From Nereocystis luetkeana (lineage: Eukaryota; Sar; Phaeophyceae; Laminariales; Laminariaceae), in contig JARUPZ010000018.1 in assembly GCA_031213475.1 (NCBI GenBank), positions 2,542,733 through 2,606,732 on the forward strand: a stretch of 64,000 bases of DNA, given 5' to 3'. Positions within the stretch are counted from its first letter, which is position 1, and every line of letters begins with the position of its first letter. The position numbers were made by a program, and so were the translations under genes. The notes under the pieces were generated by a model. It was not told the DNA's origin and did not search any database. It was given only the letters and a program-made list of their open reading frames with translations. Of the stretch, positions 34,201 to 45,446 are shown one piece after another.

Positions 34201-35795
34201 GTAGAAGTCGAAGTCAAGGTACCGGTAGCGATAGTGTGAGCGGTAGCGTAAGCAGTAGGGGTAGCGTAAGCGGTATGGACGGTAGCGTGAGTTGTAGCGT
34301 AAGCGGTAGCGTGAGCGGTAGCGTAAGCGGTAGCGTGAGCGGTAGCGTAAGCGGTAGCGTAAGCGGTAGCGTAAGCTGTAGCGCAACAGGATGTACCGTA
34401 CCCGACTGCCAGTATCAAACAATAGTTTGCTTATGTTTCGTGCAGACGTCAAGGCTCAAGTTTTGACCTCCCCCACTTTATGAAGCGCTGTCGCGTACTG
34501 TATCCCCGCACCGTCAGCAGCAGACGAGACACACAAGTGTGGGCGCCTTCCGCTTGTCGTGTCGTGCAGTCGGCTGGTCGAAATGCCGCTTTTTTTTGTT
34601 TTTGTTTTCCGTGCGATGTTTCGTGTGTGGGTGCGCTTTCGTCCCGCTGTGCGCCGGGTGTCTTGTGCAACTTCGCTGCTACAAACAACGACGTCGGTTG
34701 AATTAACTCTAGCCACCTTGACGATCGGACAGCCGTCAAGGATATTTCCCCATGCTAAAACTGGTCAGGTATAAGATACTAACCAGGGTAGTAGCTGTCG
34801 CAATCTGTCGCTATTACGGGGGATCATAGTTAATAGGACCAACTATTGTTAGCAATAATGGTAAAATATATAGGTTTTATGTATACCATAGGTCCTACTA
34901 ACTATGGTCCACCGTAATAGGAACTCGTGCAACAGGGTATTTTTTCAGCTGTCGTCGACTTGTGTGCGTCGGGAGCTTTCGTTGGGATGAAAAAGTCAAA
35001 AGGAGCCAGGGTCGCGATTCTTACATTTTCGCAGACTACATACACCGCGGTCGGTCGTGTAGATTTTAGGCTTCAGGCGATCTCTCAAAAATGGGTCCGT
35101 TTTTTGTTGGCGCCGTGTAAATGATAAAAAAAACTCGAATTCGCTCGTGACTACAGTAGTAGTACGGTACTGCAGTGGCCCCTCTATGGTGCCGGTATAA
35201 GCCAGCCAACAACACCGGCACTATAGCGCCAACCGGCACTAATTGCTCCGCACACTATTACGGGGGGCCATAGTTAATAGGACCTATGGTATACATAAAA
35301 ACCTATATATTTAACCATTTTTACTTTTTACAGTAACAATATTTGGTCCTATTAACTATGGCCCCCCGTAATACCTGCCACACCGGCGATTCCCATCTGT
35401 GCCAAGCGATTCCACAGGCGCGATTCCACAGGCAGTATAGCGGGCAACCGGCACTACTACCCAGTCGGCGCTATAGAGGGGCCGCTGCTGTATACAGCAG
35501 CAGTATTACGGGGGGCCACAGTTAATAGGACCATATATTGTTAGTAAAAATGGTCTAATATATAGGTTTTTATGTATACCATAGGTCCTATTAACTATGC
35601 CCCCCCGTAATAGTAGGGTTTTGTGTCGGCAACCGATGTGTTTGCTCTCACAAACGCCGTCCGTCTTTCTACACTTCTCTTTTTCCCCGGCTGATGGCTC
35701 ATTTTCTTTTCATTTTTGCCACGCGGTTGTGTGCTCGTCGCGACAGGTGCAAGAGATGCAAGGAAATGTTCACAGACCTCAAGCGGCTGCGGTGA
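28229..35795 (+). CDS. Class I SAM-dependent methyltransferase with C-terminal RING-like finger (5' partial)
   Basis: Six plus-strand exons join in phase: 28229-28336, 29504-29686, 30891-31091, 31620-31845, 32804-32924 and 35747-35795 (stop TGA), 888 nt and 295 aa. Order: FEVKAAGWDDKPVVRG, then WWTPPMNGPTLDFGCGTG (motif I, SAM-binding glycine loop), VTAVDTSRAMLEQL (post-I acidic residue), DDSFALAYTSLTLHHIQ (motif IV), LAGYLRPGGRLLVFDIE (motif V) and LEHHGIREGDLRAWCENTGM. The fold resembles small UbiE/MenG-like methyltransferases; the substrate is unknown. A C3HC4-like finger follows. The first exon with its ATG was not found; exon 1 could also begin at 28252. The intron at 32925-35746 carries two MITEs, with a third just downstream at 35506-35610. 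Confidence 0.85.
31123..31180. repeat. (GTG)n microsatellite
   Basis: A GGT/GTG tract in the methyltransferase intron just downstream of the 31091 donor. Confidence 0.9.
32020..32740. repeat. Intronic minisatellite of CAGCAGTAG-ACACGCC units
   Basis: Degenerate tandem units of roughly 18-22 bp (variants of CCAACAGCAGTAGACACG) fill about 700 bp of the intron between exons 4 and 5, ending in a run of CCATGC palindromes near 32700-32735. Confidence 0.85.
34205..34388. repeat. GGTAGCGTAAGC/GGTAGCGTGAGC minisatellite
   Basis: About fifteen units of a 12-bp repeat, alternating GTAAGC and GTGAGC, in the last methyltransferase intron. Each unit resembles a splice donor (GTAAGC or GTGAGC), so the tract is a series of potential decoy donors. 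Confidence 0.85.
34814..34917. mobile_element. MITE-A copy 1
   Basis: Inverted repeat starting TTACGGGGGATCATAGTTAA and ending GGTCCACCGTAA, beside TA on both sides. The core has the shared ACTATTGTTAGCAATAATGG..ATATATAGG. No coding capacity; TA flanks suggest a Tc1/mariner-type (Stowaway-like) MITE. Confidence 0.85.
35258..35371. mobile_element. MITE-A copy 2
   Basis: A near-consensus copy with arms TTACGGGGGGCCATAGTTAA and TTAACTATGGCCCCCCGTAA, TA on both sides, in the last methyltransferase intron. Confidence 0.9.
35506..35610. mobile_element. MITE-A copy 3
   Basis: Arms TTACGGGGGGCCACAGTTAA and TTAACTATGCCCCCCCGTAA, TA on both sides. It lies only about 135 bp upstream of the final 49-nt coding exon and is opposite in core orientation to copy 2. 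Confidence 0.9.
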
Positions 35796-35805
35796 TGGGA
35801 GTTAT

Positions 35806-35942
35806 CCCTCTCTCCCTCCCTCCCTCCCTCCCCTCCCCCCCCCCTCCCTCCCTCCCTCCCCTCCTCCCCCCCTCCCTCCCTCCCTCCCTCCCTCCCTCCC
35901 TCCCCCCCTCCCTCCCTCTCCCTCCCCCCCCCCCCCCCCCCC
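35806..35942. repeat. (CCCT)n pyrimidine tract
   Basis: Begins about 10 bp after the methyltransferase stop codon. G-rich runs at about 35990-36090 follow on the same strand and could pair with it in the transcript. Confidence 0.9.
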
Positions 35943-36739
35943 GTGCGCGTGTAAACAGCGCCGACCTTGATACGACGACTTGTGGGAGACGGGGGGGGTC
36001 AGAGGGGGCGTTGGGGGAGGAGGGTGAAGAGGGGCCGCGGGGGGGGGGGGGGGGAGGATAGGGGGTGGAGAGAGGGGGGGGGGGGGCACCACGACTTCTT
36101 CGCGACACTTACGTCGTTCTAGAGAGTTGGATGACGGTTTCCCAGAGGATTCCTTACTGAACAGAGAGAACGGGAGGATGTGCTATGAGGGGTGGGGTTT
36201 TGGAGGGCAAGGTAGACAGATGTTTGTTTTGTATGTTTATAGGACCTGATGATGTGGCGAATGGTGGCATGGTGTATACAATTTTGTGCACCGATTTTTT
36301 CTGCTCGTTGTTGTTTTTTTGCTATCGGCACAACGTGGGGATCTTCTTTCGTCCTTCTTTTTTTTTTTTTTTTTCTTTTTTTCTTTTGTTTTTCCCCCCC
36401 CCTTATATTTTTTGGCTACGTGTTGTTGCCCTGCTCTTGTCTCTTTTTTGGCTTTGTTTCTCGTTCTCTTCTCCTTTTAGTCGTTTCTACCGGCGGCTGT
36501 AAGTGTGACAGTTTCAGTACGCTTCGTGTGCTATTCACGTGTGATACGAACGTTTACAGGCACCGGTACCGAACAGGGAGCACCAAGTGAAACGCTTGTT
36601 TGTATGTGCTGTAGTCGGTTTCTTGTTTCTTCGTTCCGCTCTGCAAGCGCGCCCTTCTTGTGGAAATCTGCGGTAGTTCTATGCTTTTCTTTTCTTTGAG
36701 CGCTATATTTGACACGGTTAAAGGTCGCAAGTGGGATAT

Positions 36740-37240
36740 ATACTCGGAGGGTACCTGGGTGAGTTCCCGAGTATGACGAAGCATGTATACTTGTACTCGG
36801 ATACGCTAGAAAGCGTACCTACTAGTAGAGGACTACGTAGTAGTATAATACATACTATATGAGAGTACCCGGGTACATACCCGAGTATGACGAAGGGTAT
36901 TTATACTATGGGGGTACCCGGGGGCACTAGAGTATGTACCCTGGTAGACTACTTGATTAGATACTATGATGGTACTCGGGTACATACCCGAGTATGACGA
37001 AGGGTACATATACTATGGGGGTACCCGGGGGCACTAGAGTATGTGTACACTGCTTGATTAGATAATGTGATGGTACCCGGGTACATACCGGAGTATGACG
37101 GAGGGTACATAGTCTGGCGGTACCGGGGTACACTAGAGTATGCACCGTATTAGAATCTATCCCCTTGAGAGTACCCGGGTACATTCCCGAGTATGACGAA
37201 GGTTATGTGACCTGGGGATACCCGGGAGCACTAGACTATC
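36740..37240. repeat. Minisatellite, about 100-115 bp period
   Basis: About five degenerate tandem copies of GGTACCCGGGTACATACCCG..AGTATGACGAAGG..GGGGGTACCCGGGGGCACTAG. Units start near 36747, 36860, 36970, 37070 and 37165. Each unit has internal GGTACCCGGGTAC palindromes. Confidence 0.85.
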
Positions 37241-39027
37241 TGCCGTATGAAACACACCCGTCAAAGGTTGTCGTCACGGAAGAGGCTTCGTCCTGAAGGG
37301 GTGCGAGTAACATCGTCGGACGGGAGGGAGACTAACCAAGTCCGCCATCATAAAAAACCCTGGCCCCACTCGCCCCCTCCTCTCCATTCATAGATCGGCC
37401 ACACCCCCCCGTCCGCATTTTCTTCCGTCTGGGTCAGTTTTATTTCTTGTTTTCTAATGGCGGCGGGAGCGGGGGGGGGGGGGGGGTCAAGTGGCGGCGA
37501 TCAAGTTCGTCTTGAGAGGGGATGGTTATTTTTTCCACGACCAGCCGCCGGTAGAGTTCATTACCGAAGCGGCGTTATTGTTGTTGCTGTTGCTGTTGCT
37601 GCTGATGCTGCGGCTGCTGACCGTATGGTAAAGTCGTCCCTCTCGTGTGGCGTGTGTTGGATGTGTGTCGGTCGTGTGTGTACATTCCTTCATAAACTCC
37701 AGATAGAGCTGTTCTGCACGATGTATACGATGTACAGCAGCAGCAGCAGCAGAGGCAGAGCCAGCCCGGATTGATGGACTGCAAGTAAGGCTTGGTGTAC
37801 GTGTTGCTGTTGCTTCTATTGAATACCTGGTAGTATACTTCAGATTCATGTACGTATTGGTACACGCAAGCAGTAATTTAAACGTAGAGCAGCGTCTTTT
37901 GCGCAGGGGATATATAAGTCGCCCCTGCCCCCCCCCCCCTACCGCCTTCACCCCTGCGCGTGCATGCGCTGGCTTCCTGTTCCTGATTCGTGGTAACAGA
38001 TGCCTCGACGGCGCTATTAATAGCAACAATCCATTGAGTATTCCTGGCATTCACTACTTTTTGTTTTTCTTGCATTCATTTGTTCATTCGTTCCTGCTTT
38101 CCGGCCGCTCTTCCAAGCCCGCACCAATCCCTGAAAATTCCACACCTCCGTCCCACCTCGTATCGAATGGTAACACCTAGGGTACAGTAGGGCAACCCTT
38201 GCCCTGCTCTACAATTTCGTAAGCCGCCGATTTTGTTTAGTGAGCCCAGTTTACCCCAAACAGACATGACCACGTTTAAAAAAAAAAAAAATGCGGGACG
38301 TTGTGACTCCGACGTTGCGGCCACGAGCTGGAGTAGCTTTATGAAGTGTGCCTTTGGACTCTGGACGACACAAAAAAATGGTAGGAAGAAGCGGAGGACC
38401 CTCCTCCCTCCTGTTCCTTAGAGTTTACTCCTTGGTACTCCATCGCGAGTAAAAACAAAACACTACCTGGCGTCACATACGTACGCAAGACACGATTTTG
38501 AAGGCATTTCCTGTGTAACAACGTTACATACATCTCAATGGTGCTGTAACGTCATACCTCAATACGAAGCACACATACATCTTGAAACAAGCCTTTTCAA
38601 ACTTTTCGAGCACGCTTACTCGTAGTCCTTCGCGGTCTCTTCTCTCCGCCCTTTCCGGCCTCCCACGTTGAAAAAAAACACTCCTGCTCTTCTTTAGGAA
38701 ACCGTGCGAGGCCAAGCCTCCACGCTGTCTAAATTGGTAATTTTTTGGTGCTACTACTACGAGTAGATCCCCGTAAGTATGTACCTACCGGTATCTCTCT
38801 TACAGAACGTGCGCGACTGGTACCTGGTACGTATCATGCACGTACGTCCTCGAGTTGAGCTCAAGAAGACAGATAAAAAACGCGCATTTTCTGAGTGTCT
38901 GCCTCCGTCGCCGAAAGCGCGAAGGAGAGCGGGAGTCGGAAAAAAACGTTGGAAATCGACGAGCAGAGGCGAGATCCTGCACCCTATACACTTCGTATAC
39001 ACCTACCTGCTACCAGGGTATATGCTT

Positions 39028-39225
39028 TTGTATGTATGTATGTATGTATGTATGTATGTATGTATGTATGTATGTATGTGCCAGGTATGTATGCATGTAT
39101 GTATGTATGTATGTATGTATGTATGTATGTATGTATGTATGTATGTATGTATGTATGTATGTATGTATGTATGTATGTATGTATGTATGTATGTATGTAT
39201 GTATGTATGTATATATGTATGTGTT
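39028..39225. repeat. (TATG)n microsatellite
   Basis: About 200 bp of nearly perfect TATG units. The open frames of YVCM and IHTY repeats here are translation artefacts of this tract. Confidence 0.95.
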
Positions 39226-39240
39226 TTTGTTGTATTAATA

Positions 39241-39354
39241 TTACGGGGAACCATAGTTAATAGGACCTGTGGCTATACATAAAAAACCTACCAGGTATAT
39301 ATTTAACCGTTTCTACTAACAATATTTGGTCCTATTAACTATGGTCCCCCGCAA
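39241..39354. mobile_element. MITE-A copy 4
   Basis: Arms TTACGGGGAACCATAGTTAA and TTAACTATGGTCCCCCGCAA, next to the TATG microsatellite and beside TA on both sides. Confidence 0.88.
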
Positions 39355-39804
39355 TAGTATACACCGGACAAACATGAAGGTGAAATACCCGGGGGGGAGA
39401 GGGGAAGATATATTACTATTAATACCTGCACCCACGGCTTGTTGTCGTAAAGGTGTGAAGGTCGCTGAGTGAGGGGAAGAAAGTCTCCCACTACGGGTTG
39501 GGTTGGGAAAGAAAAACGCGTCCGCTCAAAACAAGTATTAATAGCAAGTGATTGAACAAACTCGGAATAACTACGTGGCCGTGGGAATACAAAACCATTT
39601 ATCTCTTCCCTTGACTCACTCACTCGTAATGAGTATACGAGAAGTACCGAGTACATAGCTTGGTATATACAATGCGAAGCGCAGTGACTGACGATCACGT
39701 ACCATTACGGATGGATGCATATATCCGTGCGTGCATTGCTCTTCTTGGTTGATGAGCGTAGTATGTGCAGTGTCGCATAGTACAGGTAGGCATTGCCACG
39801 GGAC

Positions 39805-39806
<2 letters not shown>

Positions 39807-39852
<46 letters not shown>
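39807..39852. repeat. (GA)n microsatellite
   Basis: A perfect GA dinucleotide tract just upstream of a MITE-B copy. Confidence 0.95.
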
Positions 39853-39854
<2 letters not shown>

Positions 39855-39886
39855 CATTGTCAACAATGAAGGTCAAGGTCGGTTGA

Positions 39887-39981
39887 GTTAACCCTTTTAG
39901 AACCGCAGTCCCGTTTTGGGGACAGACCATCCAATTTTCAAGTAGTTTGCCCCCAAAATGGGGCTGCAGTCCTAAAAGGGG
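39887..39981. mobile_element. MITE-B copy 3
   Basis: The best-preserved copy: arms ACCGCAGTCCCGTTTTGGGG and CCCCAAAATGGGGCTGCAGT, with the shared central TTTTCAAGTAGTTTG, flanked by TTAACCC and GGGGATAC. Confidence 0.75.
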
Positions 39982-42900
39982 ATACATAGTGACCTACTGT
40001 TCCTGTATGCAGGAGGCGGCCTGTAGGCAGGCGAGGCAGGCGTACATATACACATACATCAGGCAGGCGTGGCATTATCATAGCGAAAGAAGCACAATAC
40101 TCGTATTAATAGCAACATCCGCCGCCGACGTGGTGGTTGTGGTGAGCGTTTTTGCTTCCAACTCAAAACGTTATCACCCGATCGTCAGTCATAAAAACAC
40201 CCATCACCCACCGTGCACGGTGGGTGGTCGCTGCCGCCACCACACCCCGCTACAGCGAACATTTCCCCCCTCCCCCGGGATTCGATCCAATCAAAATGTT
40301 TTGATTTTTGTTGTCTTCATTCATTATTAGTAGTCAGGTGCGCTTTTCCTTCTTGCTGCTGAAGTTATACTCCGAGTGCACTACGAAACAACGAACTACT
40401 CTACGTAGTAACCGGACTCGAATGTCCTTACTCTTTCCTTCCCTCGCCTTACGTGCCCCGTAAGGCTCCAAGAAAATCAAGAAGTCCGCACCTAGTACGG
40501 CAACCAACCCCCCCCCGTGACGGCAACCAACCCCCCCCCGTGTACTGTATTGTATGTCGAGAGGATAACAAAACATTAATGGGTAACACATGATACTCCC
40601 AGTATAATACCTGACCGATGGTAGCTATCAAAATAATAGTAAGCTCCACTTACCATACGATTAATACTACGTCGAGGGGCCACTTGCTTGCTTGCGGTAT
40701 ACTTCTTCTACTTCTCCTCCAATGCCGCGCTTATTATTCTGCAACAACAGCAGTAAGTGTTGTATGCAGCCGGCAAGCAAGCGTAAAAATGAATTCCACG
40801 AAAAAAGCACGTGTACAAAACATAGAATAGCTAGGGCCGTCTTCTCATGTTTTGGCGCGATCGTCGTTCACTTAATTATCCTACAGTACTACTCTCCAGT
40901 AGTAGTGGTGCTAGATGAACTGCGTGTCAGCCCCCTCCCTCCCTCGCTTCGTATCCCCTTTCCCCTATTTGCGTGATATTGCTCTCTTCTCGGGGCCGAA
41001 CGGACGTGGCGGCGTGAAAAAAAAAAACTGGTACACAACAACAAACAGCAGTTTTTTTTTCTTCTCGTAACACGGCTAAAAAGCTACGAATAAATGAAAC
41101 ATTAACATAACAGCCCCCCCTCGCCCCCCCCCGCATGGAATGCAACATTAACAGAACCCCCCTACGCCCCCCCCCCGCCCCCCCCCTACCTCCGGCTCGT
41201 ACTCATTCGACCTGACCCGTCTCTCCCAGCCAACGCTCCAGGGCTCCAGAAGAAGAGCGAAAACAAAACGCCGAAGCTGGAAAATACCGGCATCATAATT
41301 ACCGGCTATTTAGTTGCCAAAAATATATATACCCCTGGTATCGCGTATGATACGAAAACGCCGCAAAACTAAAATTTTAGCCATCACGCCAATCATACAC
41401 CGACGGCGGACGGACCAAATCCTGGAACGAATGCAACGCAATGCAACGCAGAGAAGTAGTACTACTCGTAGTAGGTCAAGAAATTATTGCTACTCGTGTC
41501 ACAACCAGCAAGCACCTTGCCCCTCCCCCTCCCCCTCCCCCCCCCCCCCCCCCAAAAAACAGCAACGCAGCAGATTTTTTCCAGCGGAGATGGGAAGAGC
41601 GGAATGCTCAACCAAGTCCATCCAAATCCACGTGCAACGCAAGAAATACCATCCTCATTATCAACCATTTGTCTAGGCCCCACCCACACACCCCTCCTTC
41701 GAAAATCATGGATGTATAACCCTACCCCCTCACTTCCACCTTTGATTCATGGATATATGGATTGTGAAGACCAACCAACAACAGACAGCTCACTACTGCA
41801 TCGACAACATGTTACGACGGGACATCGGACGTCTTGGGTTGGTTGGGCGTAAGCACAGCAGAAGAGCCCTTGCCAACCAAACCAAGCGAGCGAGGGTACG
41901 TACAGTGGATGACAAGAAGGTACTTCAGTTGCCCTCCCCCTCCTTTGCCTCAGCGCTACCCGTACCAGCATATCATACCCACGTGCTGGTGAGTCCATCC
42001 ATCTCGGCCGGGTGGTACACATCGCCTACAATTACCACAGTGGGTGGTAGCATCATCAAAATACCTATCTTTTCTCGCTCCCTCTCTGTTTCTCCCATCG
42101 CATGCGCATCGCTCCCATGCGTATGCATCGCCCCCCCCCCCCCCCTCCCCCCCCTATATATATATATTTACCCCTACCCGCCCGCATACATACGATGATG
42201 GCACACCACGAAAAATCGTAGTTGTTGTTGTCTTTTTTTGCGATAATTGCTGCCTGCACACGGTATGGAAACCTGGCCTTCTCTACAGACCAACTAGTCA
42301 ATGACTCACTCGCCCGTACGTACGTGCACGCACACCCACGTACACCCCTCGCACGCGCACCCACCCCGCCCGCTTGCACGTGCCAGGTCAGGCCGTAAGG
42401 GCCCTTCGCCCGACAACGCACCACAACCATCACACCTTTTTTTATTGTCGTAATTACGGAAGAATGTCAAACTTCAGCATCTATGGATTTCAAACTTCCA
42501 GTACCACCTATTACCTAAACCCTACGAACTCTCACCATGCCCCCACTAATTTATAAGACTATTTAATGTAAAAACGTAATCGTAACTTACGAGCACCTTT
42601 TTCTCGTTTATTTTTGGGCGCAAGGAATATCGCCGCCTCTCTTATCCCCGTCTCCTTCCCCCTGCCCTTATCCTAGTTACCTTATCCCCACCTCCCTTCT
42701 CTGCCCGGATCGCCCCCACAGCTCTCGTTCCCGTCCCATCCTCTGGTATCAAAGCAAAGGGTTAGCGTTCGTTTTCTGGCATCGAAGCAAAAGGATCGTC
42801 TGTCTCGTCACCCGACTGGCAAATCACTAAACCGAAGACGACCTACGTACTACTTACTTGCTAATATAATACCACCACCGTGCCGTCACCACCGTGCCGT

Positions 42901-43949
42901 CACCATCCAACCTATAGTCCACCCACCCACCGGAATTTACCTGAAGGAAAAATACAACCAACAAAAAACAGGCGTCATCTATAATATAAAAAAAAAAAAA
43001 CGACAGCTACACACTCAATCGTAGCTCTAGCTCGTTTGCTCAAGGCAACCAACCAACTAACGAACCAACCAACCACTCGCCGTCGCCGCTCTCCCACGAA
43101 TCAGTTAACGGCATCATTTTTAGCATCACTGATTGTATCATACCGCTTTTAGATTCCCATCTCAAGAGGTAGTCAGTCCTCTTCGTCCCTCCCCTCTCTG
43201 TAGCTCAAAAAGCCATCCATAAAAAATGTACCCACCCCCCCGCTCAAACCCGTCCCATTTATTTTATATTTTGTGCAAAAAATACCGGCCGGCCGGTAGT
43301 ATAGTTGAACGTTCGAACCGTTTATTACCGCTGCTCAAGGCAGACGGTACCAACGACGCGTACGTATGAATTACGTAATTTTACTGTATGTAACCTATCC
43401 GACCCACCCACCACCCACCTCCATCCAGATTCTAAACAAGATGATACCCAATGAACTGTTTTTTCTCAAAAGCACCTTTCTTCCTTTCGGCACTCCTTTC
43501 CAGGCGATCCACTTTCTTCGGGTACGAAACACACACGCACAATCTTTCGAAAACTCCCGACACGTTCGAACGAACTCGCGGCCCACACACGCACACGACA
43601 AACGGGGCGTTGGTTGACAGCAACAGACCGCTGCCGCTGCTGTTGTCTCGGTCGAGACGAGGGAATATCTACTGGGTCAAATCAGCAACGTAAAATCATG
43701 CGGCACAAGCAAAAAGGAACCCAGCCGCTAGCCCGTCCGTGTCCGATCACACTTCTCGAGCAAACCTTTTACCACCCGGTCCCGTCCCGCACTGCGTAGT
43801 CACACACATACCCCACCGAACCATCGAACCAATCAAGCAAGCACTCAGTCACCAGCCGTCGCTTTCATTTCAATCCCTCCCCCCCCCCCCCCCGCACTGC
43901 ACTGCACCCGCCTGCCAGATAACAGACTCCCTCCTCCTCCTCGTCTCTA

Positions 43950-45406
43950 CTACAAGGAGTCATCCCCGCTCTCCGCAAGCTCCCCCGAGGCCACCCTGTG
44001 CAAGAACGGGGGCGGGCGGATCGCCGTTCCGGCGGAGTCGACGCTCTCGTACGACGAGCCCGGCGGGACCTCGTCTAAACCGGCACCAGCCTCGCCGCCG
44101 ACGCTCTTGGCGCCGATCGGAGGAGAGCCGGTGCCCTGCCCCCCCTCCCCAGCCTTGGCCATCAACTTCTTCGCCTCGGGCTCGCCCGTCGGCATGTTGA
44201 CCTCGCCCGAGAGGCGTCGCTTTGCGCCACCGGTAGCGCTGCCGCCGCTGCTACCGCCACCGCTCGAGTCCACGTTACCTCCCCCGCTGCTGCCGCCGCC
44301 ACCGCCTCTACCGGTGGCAACCTTTGCCGCGGAAGCAAGCGCCGCGGTAGCTGCCGCCACGCGGGGAAACCTGCTGGTGTTCCCCACGCGGCTGGCACCC
44401 TTTGCACCACCGACCCCCCCCGCCTGCTGCCTCCGTGACTGCTGCTGCTGCTGGTCCTCATCTTCCTCCTCGGGCTTCTCCTCGAGGTCGTCCCTATCCT
44501 CCCGCCGGAGATGACGCCCCCGCCCCGCTCCGGCGCCTCTGGTGGCCCTGCTTCGGGAGGGCGACGACGACAGCGACTGCTTGCGCGAGGAGTGCCTGCG
44601 CCCCGACTGCTTGCTGCGCACGCCGCGACCGCGTCCCGTAAGGCCGACGCCCGCCGCCCTGCTCGAGCGCGCACGTCGCTGGTGCTCCACCTGCGTGGGG
44701 ACCAGGACGAAGAGGTTGCCGCCTCCGGCGACCGCCGAGGGCGTCACCGGCGACGGTCCGGTGACCGTCGGCGGCTGGTGGATGAACGCCTGCTCCGGGT
44801 TAAGGAGGACGACTTCCCGCCCCGCCTGGGGGGCAAGCCTCGACCCCCGCGAAGGCGTCGCCGAGTCCGTGGAGGAGCCGGTGTCCATGGAGATGGCGCC
44901 TGCGAGACCGGTAAGGCCGCCTGCGACTCGCGGACCCTTCTTTTCCTCAGCCGGAGGTGCTGACGACGCCGCCGGCGCCGCCTCCGAGGGAGGCTTGTGC
45001 GCGACGGTGGTGCTCGTGGTGCTCACCTCGCCGCTGCTTTCGTTGCGGCTGGGGGCCCCTTGGGCGCCATCACCGTCACCGCCACCGCCGCCACCGCCGC
45101 CGCCGCCGCTTATGCCCGATTCGTCCGTGAAGAACATGCCCGGGCCTGTCGCCGACGCTCCCATGTCACTGCTGTCAAAGCTGCTGCTGATTCCGAAGCT
45201 CGGGTAGCTGCTGCCGCTGGAAGACTGCCGGCGCGAGCCGTACGTCCTGGTGCCCCCCCGGCTGAACAGATAGGCCCCGCCACCGTCCGGCGACGGGGCG
45301 ACGATGGAGATAGACTTGGACGACGGCGCCTCGGTCGACTGCGACGACGCCGAGCGCAGCAGTCCGGGGTCGCGCACGTGCAACGACGAGCTCTTAGACT
45401 CCGCTC

Positions 45407-45446
<40 letters not shown>

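Larger units (their letters stand above)
32804..35795 (+). other. RING-like C3HC4 finger exons of the methyltransferase gene
   Basis: Exon 5 encodes NCLACKRREVVFKCVPCGCH then AFCKGCAMKVATGG; the 49-nt last exon encodes CKRCKEMFTDLKRLR and the stop. Spacing is C-x2-C-x11-C-x2-H-x2-C-x2-C-x9-C-x2-C, matching a C3HC4 RING in which CGCH replaces the usual CGH. Junction phases (31845/32804 and 32924/35747) support both joins. A RING would suggest E3 ubiquitin ligase activity or a protein-interaction role; this is inference. Confidence 0.75.
35796..43949. other. Convergent intergenic region, repeat-rich, no convincing gene
   Basis: Lies between the methyltransferase stop and the minus-strand stop of the membrane-protein gene. 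It holds a long CCCT tract just after the stop (presumed 3' UTR), a minisatellite at 36740-37240, poly-T and poly-A runs, a (TATG)n block at about 39028-39225, one MITE-A (39241) and one MITE-B (about 39887), a (GA)n tract, and a C-rich direct repeat near 40500. ORFs here are repeat translations or show no domain. Confidence 0.6.

Noticed and set aside
36740..37240. CRISPR-like array
   Set aside because: Repeat units are about 100-115 bp and imperfect, without unique spacers of constant size; a minisatellite in a eukaryotic genome.
38779..39282. Open frames of YVCM and IHTY repeats
   Set aside because: Translations of a TATG microsatellite.
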